Below, one piece after another: positions 57,270-64,000 of a DNA stretch of 64,000 bases. How positions within the stretch are numbered: the first letter of the stretch is position 1; every line of letters starts with the position of its first letter. The DNA comes from Cinnamomum chago. Lineage: Eukaryota > Streptophyta > Magnoliopsida > Laurales > Lauraceae. Location of the stretch: contig CP142451.1 of the NCBI GenBank assembly GCA_038049695.1, positions 127,972,501-128,036,500 of the forward strand. Reading direction: 5' to 3'. The notes beneath the pieces are model-generated. The model ran no database searches. It saw only the letters and a program-made list of their open reading frames with translations, and was not told the origin of the DNA. Both the position numbers and the translations under genes were made by a program.

Positions 57270-59465
57270 GAGTTGAATTGATGTGGGGAGGAGGAAAAGA
57301 GAGAAGGAAGGTTCCAAGAAGGAGCGGGAGCTCTTCCTTCCCTACTTTCAAGTACCTTTCTTTCTGGTAAAGTAGTACAGTGCCCTTTTGTATTTATTTA
57401 TTAGAGTCAAGGGACGGTGCTATCAGGAACTTCAATGGTTACTTATAAATCATGCAAACCTGCTGTAAAAAAAAAAATTTGAACATTTTAAAAATCATTG
57501 TCAATTTAAAGAGTGTGAGTGTGTGTAAAAGGATAGAATTTATGAAAGGTGGGCCTAAATGCAGATCAATGAGTTATTTATTATAATCTGTCAAATTTAA
57601 AGAGAGATGGAATCAAAACAAGGGCCAAAATCCGCCGCAGAAATATACTTTCTTAGTGGACACTTTTCTCTCTCTCTATAGAATAATGACTTTATATATA
57701 TATACAGGAGGATATTACAGAGGAGCAGCAGTTGAGTTCATTTACAGGAAGATGCTGGACTAAATTGCTTAGTATCAATAGTAGAATACACAGTTCCTCT
57801 GACAAAGACACTTTTGTAAACCCAAAAGGCTCAACTTTCTACTACTATTAGAGGGGACCAAGCCAAAGTGAACATAAAACGCATGATTGAACTAGAAAAC
57901 AAATTTTGTGAAATCAAGTTTTAATGGGTTCGATGTGATGCAGCCTTGGGTGGATGTCAGGATGTGTTCATTGTGGTTTTTATTAAAAGAGGATGTGATG
58001 GGTTTGGCGGGTCTAACTCACCCCATGAAATGCAAGAGGTACTTTACTGTTAGAAGTAGGTTTTTTTTTTATGGCGGTTGAATCTAAAGTTAAGAATTGG
58101 ACAAGTCTTTATAAAAAAAAAACTAGGGATTTTATATTGCTACCATCCATTTGGAGGACTTGAATTAGGCAACTCTCACCAGCCAATATATTTGAGTTTC
58201 TCTCTCTCTCTCTCCCTTTTCTCCTAGAAATATATATATATATATATTTTGAGTCTTTATTGATAGTTAATTCATAAGAGTTAATTTCAAGGGTGCCTAA
58301 ATCTGTTCTTGCTTAGGAATTGCCGGTCTAGGGAGACCACAAGGAAAATACAATCAAATTTAGGGGCTTAGAAGGTCTCAACAAGATATATTTGTGTGGA
58401 AAAAATAGAAACAATTTGATCAAGACAAATATTGTTTAAGGGCCTCAAAAATATATAGAACTTAAGCCGTTAGCTAAACCAAGATGGGTTTCAAAATTTG
58501 CATGAATAATTGAACGATGTACACAAATTGTATTGGAAGAAATGGTTAACCATCTCTTTCTTTATTGTAAGCCGGCGGTCAATGACCTCTCTTAATAAAT
58601 CTTATGTCACCGTTAAAAAAGAAAAAGGAAAAAAACTATATTGGTGGAAAATTTGGATAGGTTCTAATTCATGATCCTAAGATAAGTATCATCTCAAAGA
58701 TCTCTTATATCTAATAGTGTTGGTGGCTTGAAAGAAAATGCTAAAATGAATTTAAATTTAATTTAATCAAGCAATTCACACATGATCAACTTGGTTATGG
58801 TCCATGCCACTATTACAGTGAAATATGGAATAAACCTTTTTAGAATGGATTGGATCCTCTAAACTCCTGTAAAAAGAGTCTCTTTACTTGCCAATGAGCC
58901 CACTTGGCCAATTACATTCATGATAACTTTCAATGTCACAGAAAAGAACTAATGCTTATAATCATTCTTTTCATCCCTGAGGGGGCCATTGTGTGAATAA
59001 AAAGCCTTTTTATAGGAGGCCAAATGAAGAAAGGTTAAAAAAAAAAAAAAAAAAAAAAGAGTTTCAGAATTTTTCTTTAATGGACCCATTTTTTTATATT
59101 TTTTTTTAAGGTAGAGGAACAGGCTCCAATAAAGCCATTGGATTAATGGACCCATTTTTTCTCAAGGACACATTATTGATACACATGAACCAGACATGTT
59201 CCTGTGGGTGCAGTCATTGGATTTAGATGAGATGAGATATTGAGAGGGCCATTTGTCAAAATATGGTTGGACATGAGTCCTCCTTTTTCTATTGGGGCAC
59301 TTTGACATGATCTCTCAGGCATAAAAAAAGGGCCAAGAATATTCGGAAGAATATCTTAGTGGATATCAATGGACCATTTAGAGGTCTATTCTTGGATATT
59401 TTGGCCCTTCTTTTTTAATGTGAAATGTCAGAAATGCCCTTTGTGGACTGTGAATAAAAAAAGCC
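57270..59465. other. Intergenic region upstream of the phosphatase gene
   Basis: Contains the phosphatase promoter; an AT-rich ATAAATAAATA word (57390-57402, gene strand) is a possible TATA element. It also holds short CT and TA simple repeats (58199-58216, 58232-58248), a poly-A tract (59037-59058) and a small retroposed fragment (59095-59142). No gene is supported. Confidence 0.5.
59095..59142 (-). mobile_element. 48-bp retroposed fragment with 18-bp target duplication
   Basis: Perfect direct repeats TTAATGGACCCATTTTTT occur at 59077-59094 and 59143-59160. The 48 bp between them, read on the minus strand, end in an A-rich tail (A9 then TATA). Tail plus long duplication indicates L1-type reverse transcription of an RNA that was almost completely 5'-truncated. 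The source (TCCAATGGCTTTATTGG...) was not recognised. A simple tandem duplication is the alternative. Confidence 0.6.
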
Positions 59466-59471
59466 AAAAAA
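59466..59471 (-). terminator. Pol III terminator of the tRNA-Asp gene
   Basis: Six A residues on the plus strand read as T6 on the gene strand, 7 bp after the tRNA 3' end. A second T run follows. Confidence 0.8.
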
Positions 59472-59478
59472 GCCATAT

Positions 59479-59550
59479 CGCCGTTGCCGGGGATCGAACC
59501 CGGGTCACCCGCGTGACAGGCGGGAATACTCACCACTATACTACAACGAC
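59479..59550 (-). tRNA. tRNA-Asp (GTC)
   Basis: A 72-nt cloverleaf on the minus strand. The acceptor stem GTCGTTG pairs with CAACGGC (with a G-T pair), and a discriminator G follows. The D-arm contains TAGTATAGTGG, the anticodon loop CTGTCAC carries GTC between CCCGC and GCGGG, and the T-arm is CCGGG-TTCGATC-CCCGG. A and B boxes are intact, there is no intron, and CCA is not encoded, as in plant nuclear tRNAs. A T6 terminator lies just downstream. It looks functional. Confidence 0.96.
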
Positions 59551-61840
59551 CGGCTGAGGAAATGTGAAAATTTTATACAAAATCTTATTCTTATTTAATT
59601 TTCATGTTAATGGAACCAAATCAATGTAGCGTCTTATAACCGATTGATCTAGTCCATTTCTATCAAATGCCCCCAAGGGAATAGGTAGTGGATCATATTC
59701 TACTATGTTTATATAGTGTTTGAACCTTTGGTTGATCAATGTATATAAATTAAGGGTATTTAATTTGTAGCTAATTTATTATTTCTCAAGCGTTGATTAA
59801 CGTAATGCCAATTGATGTGTAATTTAGTGCTTCATTGGATTTAAGATATATGTGATATGAATGACTTGAATCAATTAAAAGTGAGACCCGCATAAGCCAT
59901 ATGAAAGTCTACCCCATGAGGCTTTCGATGGACATCATCATTTTATCAGTTTGAGGTAAAGCTGCAGAATAATTATAAGAAAAGTGTTTTCTCTTGGTTG
60001 TATTCTCGCAACCATTTTTTTTTTCTTTCTAATCTAACAAGACTTTTTTCATCAAAATAAGTGATAGGGTGGATCTGAAAACTCAAGCGTAGGGATTGAT
60101 TGATGGTTTGCAGACATGGTGGCTTTTAAAATGGTCCTCATCTTTTTCGTGATAATCTAATGTGAATTAAAATAATTGGAATTAAAATAATATATATCAA
60201 ATGAATTGGAAAAAATAGATTCATTTATTTTTTTTTCCTACATGGAGGACTTGAAACTTACACACTCACATACACTATGTCCTAACCAGCTGTGCTACAA
60301 CCAGGCTTCTGTTATTCATTACTTATATAGTTAATGAAAGTATATTGTCCCACCATCCAAGCATAGCTAGCAATGGTTGGGGGTCAAGTGCACAAGAACA
60401 AAGAGGTGTAACGATACAAAGATTTGAGAAATCTTTTAAAGAAATAAAGAGATTTTAGGGAAATCAATCCCATAAATTTGTAAGTAAGAAATGAGGTAAA
60501 TGTCAAAATAAGCCTTAATTCTTGACTTAGAGGCAACATTGATATTTTTTAATACTACCTTGCAGTGAGACATCATTCCTCTTAGGATTGAACTCACGGT
60601 TGGCTCTAACACCATATTAAGTTTCCTTAGCTAACCATTCCTACAAAAATCTCTAAGTAGTAGTAGAGGCAGCATAAATACTTTTCAATAGTTACGGTGT
60701 TACTTCTTTTCCCTTTGATAACAGTGTTATGATAAGTTATGGTTACAAATTAAGCTACAAATCAGGACATAGAATTAAATTTTTTTTTTCTATAATAAAA
60801 GATATGCTACTTTTGCATACATAAAATTTCACCCAAATGATAGTGGAGAAACGAGCATTAAGAGCGTCTATTACATTGCATTGATAAAGGGAGAGAAAAT
60901 GTCTGATTGGATGAAAAGGGAAACAGATGAGTAGTGCCCATGGTGGGAATCCTTATCCTTTGTCCTTTGATCATGTCAAATATCATAGAGATTTTTTTTT
61001 AGAGAGCCCATGAGATGTCCTGCCATGTATTGGTGTTAGGCAAAACCTCACTCTAATCAAAGTTGGCACACATTCAAATGAATCGCATGTCAAAACATGT
61101 GACTTCAACCCTGTTTTGTGTATTTTCATCACGTAACTGGAGACTGAATCAGATTGGGGTGAAATTTAACTTAAGCCAAAAGCATAGAAGAATATTAGTT
61201 TTGAGCAGTTTGGATTTCACGTGTGAGTGCCTGTGAAGTAATGAACAGAGCACTAGTTTTGGGCGGTTTAAATTTCATGATGGCCCCCCTCTAATGGACT
61301 TATTGCGGGTGACACTTGACTTAAAGCCACTTAGACTTTACTCAGAAAAGAAAAGAAGTAGAAAGTAAGATTGTTAGTTATTACTTGATTTTCATGAAGC
61401 GATGGATATCATCAAATTAAGAGGGAGACATTTCACCCTGCAAAAGGTCATTCTGTGGACTCATCAGGCATGCACAAAAGATCAACATTTCCTCAATTAA
61501 AACACTTCCATCTCCAGTTTTGCTGAACAGGAGCATCTATAGATTTGGTGGAGGTTCTCATCCAGATTATAAATGTCCCATTGCTGGATTTACAAGAAAT
61601 GTAGTAGCCTTTTGTTCCCTTGATATATTTCTTATAAGTTCAAAATTATCATTCAATGCCAACGATGGGCCTGAGAACTTTAGTCTACCCAACAACTCAT
61701 TCATGATGAATTCTTGATTCCTTGCATTACCACTTTGGCCCATTGAAGCCCCTCTGCCATAGCCTACACCTGCATTACAACTGGCACAATCGATGAAATG
61801 GGACTGCCTTTTGGGTTCATACCCTCCACAGATAGAGTTA
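59551..61840. other. AT-rich intergenic region
   Basis: No gene is supported. A tRNA-like relic lies at 60235-60308. The minus-strand frame around 61567-61884 has a readable peptide but matches no family I can name. Confidence 0.5.
60235..60308 (-). pseudogene. tRNA-like relic or SINE head
   Basis: On the minus strand TTGTAGCACAGCTGGTTAGGA resembles an A box (TRGCNNAGYNGG) and AAGTTTCAAGTCCTCC a B box, about 30 bp apart, followed by an A-rich run at about 60228-60236. Stems pair poorly. A decayed tRNA copy or a very short SINE are equally possible. Confidence 0.4.
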
Positions 61841-63386
61841 GGGCTTGTTTGGCATATCCACTCTTTTTTTGACAGACCATTCAAAATAGAGTCATTAAAA
61901 AAAGAGCTATAAAAAAAAGAGGCTAAAATAAAAAAACGTGTTTGGTTATGAACGGATCTACTTCAAATAGACCGTTTGGTATGTCCTCTATTTACCTCTT
62001 TTTAGAGTGGTTTGCCTCTTTTTAGAGGGATATCTTCTGTCATTATGTAAAAAATGGACTTATGTACATTTTCATCAAAATATACCCTCTACACACATAC
62101 CATAACATCATAATTATTTATCATTTGAAAACTACAACCATTTCCATCAAAATAGCCTATAATTTGTGACAATTTAAAAATTGCAACATGAAACACAATT
62201 ATATATTGTCTCCATCATTTCATCATCACACACCATCACTCCATGTTGCATGACCCCTAGCCTGCATCATATCAATATTGATCGGAACCCACATTCAAAC
62301 AAATTCTTCATCTTCAAAGAATTTATTGACATCAATTGAAATTTGAAAGCCAATCATCGTCATTGAACCCACACTCACAAGAAGATGATGAAGAGATGGG
62401 ATTGGGAACGGACCCATACCCATCCTGTTCTCCTCCTTCCTCATTCAAGAACTGACCCACATCAATGGTAGGATCAATCTCATCAAACAACAAAAGAATC
62501 ACTCATCAACCCATACCCGTTTGAAGATGCAAACTGATCAGGTCCACATCACTTGAAGAAGAAGAAGATGGAAGAAGGAATCTCCGTCATCAAACGTGCC
62601 AAGACCCTCTCTGAGATACTACAAACTTCTTTCTTCTTCTTCTTCTACTATTTCTTCCAAGAATTTACTGACATCCAAACAGATATATGGAATCTTTACA
62701 CCCAATAATAAAGGCAAACAACAACTCTAACAAAACAAATTAAAAATTAAAGAAACCGGGCTATCAACATAACAGAGAAGAACATTACATAGTGACAGAG
62801 AGGGGGGGAGATAAGAAAATGTCTCCAAGACTTGTTCGAAAATTGGAGAAACCCAAACGCCAGAACTCCCAAAAATTGCACAAATCATAAAACCCAAGAA
62901 TCCCAGAACTTAAAGCGATTTCATGAACTCAAAATGTCATAGATGGCAACAGAGAGACAGACATGGAGCTACAGAAATCGTTAGAACTCAGATCGTTAGA
63001 GGAGATAATGCAGAGTTGATGCTTTCTTTGATCGTTTCGAGTTGCAGAGAGGTTGAGAACGAAGAATCGAGAACCCTCCCAGCCTCTTTCACGCTACAGT
63101 GGTGTGGTTTGAAGCTTTATTGAAAGGGACTTTCGTTGGAATAAATTTCCGTCAGGGGCATTTTTGTCCTAAAAAATGGGTTCTGCCTCTACTTTTTCAA
63201 GAGGCATTGCCTCTGATTTCTACGTGCATATTTTTGGGGCATTTCTTTTTTAGAGGCTTTGCCTCTTTTGCTCTAAAGTGTGCAGAGTCTATAAACCATT
63301 GCCAAACACCTCTAAATTTCAAAAGCTCTGTCCGCTTTAGAGAAATAGATGTTTAGAGGCAAAAAATAAATATGCCAAACAGGGGC
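61841..63386. mobile_element. PIF/Harbinger-like element (1.5 kb, non-autonomous)
   Basis: Left end GGGCTTGTTTGGCATA and right end TATGCCAAACAGGGGC are inverse at 13 of 16 positions. Both sides are flanked by TTA (61838-61840 and 63387-63389), the 3-bp target typical of PIF/Harbinger. Near both ends the words CCTCTTTTTAGAG and AGAGGCTTTGCCTCTTT recur as subterminal repeats. The interior has no DDE transposase motif that I can read. An internal deletion derivative is likely. Confidence 0.75.
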
Positions 63387-63389
63387 TTA

Positions 63390-64000
63390 GAACATGTGTT
63401 TCAGGTATGAACTTTATTTTAGGCCCACCACTTTTAGAAAGAGTATGCCATATATATGTTCCTTTTTCCTGGGTGGGAAGGACCATGCCCATTTGGACTT
63501 TTACTGATGAATACCATGACAAAGTTCGATCTTAAGTGAAATTAATAAATGGCCCATTCTTAGGGTTGTATGTACCGGGACTCCGCATAAAAGAGATTGT
63601 CCAGACCCAGCCCACATTTATATAGACCAGGGCCAATCCCATCCTCAGCTTGGAATGGATCTAGATAGAATGGTTAGGCCCAACCCGAAACATACGAAGA
63701 TGTAGTCTGACTAAAGGCAGTATGCAAAAACATGGGTCTCATCTCATTATATCCAGAAACATAGGTCTCATGATCTCATATTTATGATTATATCCCATGG
63801 CCGGCTAGAGAGAATTTGAGGCCCAAAGCGACCATCCTAAATGAGGCCTCAAATTTCAAACCAAAATTCAATAGTGGATCCAGTCCTAATATCAAATTGA
63901 GTCCACCACCAATTCATGGCGTGGGTTTTTGTTGTGGAGTGGGAAGGGATTAAATTCATGAGAAATGGTGGAGGGAAGATACATTTTGGAGGGAGTTTTC
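63390..64000. other. Intergenic, nothing recognised
   Basis: Ordinary AT-moderate sequence to the window edge; no frame, RNA or bounded repeat is supported. Confidence 0.5.

Noticed and set aside
61567..61884. Minus-strand frame with Gly/Ser-rich peptide left of the Harbinger element
   Set aside because: Loosely reminiscent of a Copia gag tail, but no zinc knuckle or other motif confirms it.

Overview
The window is nuclear DNA from a flowering plant. It has spliced genes with GT-AG introns up to several kb, chloroplast transit and secretory signal peptides, a nuclear tRNA gene, and wide AT-rich gaps full of DNA transposons, MITEs, SINE-like inserts and a decayed Copia element. The long introns and many GGGCCCAC-type intergenic words would suit a magnoliid or other early-diverging angiosperm. 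That placement is a guess; the sequence does not prove it.

Five protein-coding genes can be rebuilt exon by exon, and every junction is phase-consistent. (1) 2224-4874, minus: 5' part of an extra-large G protein (XLG3 type); the rest of the G-alpha domain lies beyond the left edge. (2) 17487-20577, plus: plastid DUF760 protein of the 'UV-B-induced protein At3g17800' family. (3) 23676-30475, minus: anthranilate synthase beta subunit (glutamine amidotransferase of tryptophan synthesis), with a 3.7 kb first large intron packed with transposons. (4) 33614-41691, plus: ALKBH10B-type RNA demethylase, with one GC-AG intron. (5) 55023-57269, minus: small secreted purple acid phosphatase (PAP3/PAP8 type). 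A tRNA-Asp(GTC) gene lies at 59479-59550, minus. These are unrelated housekeeping, regulatory and stress genes with no shared pathway.

The space between is repeat-rich. 4875-17160 is AT-rich, with one SINE-like insert and one small hAT element. 41692-55022 is a nested transposon block: a minus-strand Copia remnant (46371-53580, 5-bp target duplication TATGA) is broken by a 1.9 kb hAT element with a perfect 8-bp duplication, which itself holds a 382-bp MITE and a tRNA-like segment. A second hAT (52840-53455) sits at the edge of the right LTR. 61841-63386 is a PIF/Harbinger-like element.

I found no convincing new multi-gene system. The less ordinary signals are about ten copies of a short imperfect palindrome in the Copia leader, two tiny (46-48 bp) retroposed fragments with long perfect target duplications, a possible loss of the acidic metal ligand in the ALKBH10B protein, and an in-frame, stop-free intron in the anthranilate synthase transit peptide. 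All calls come from reading the sequence; no database search was run.
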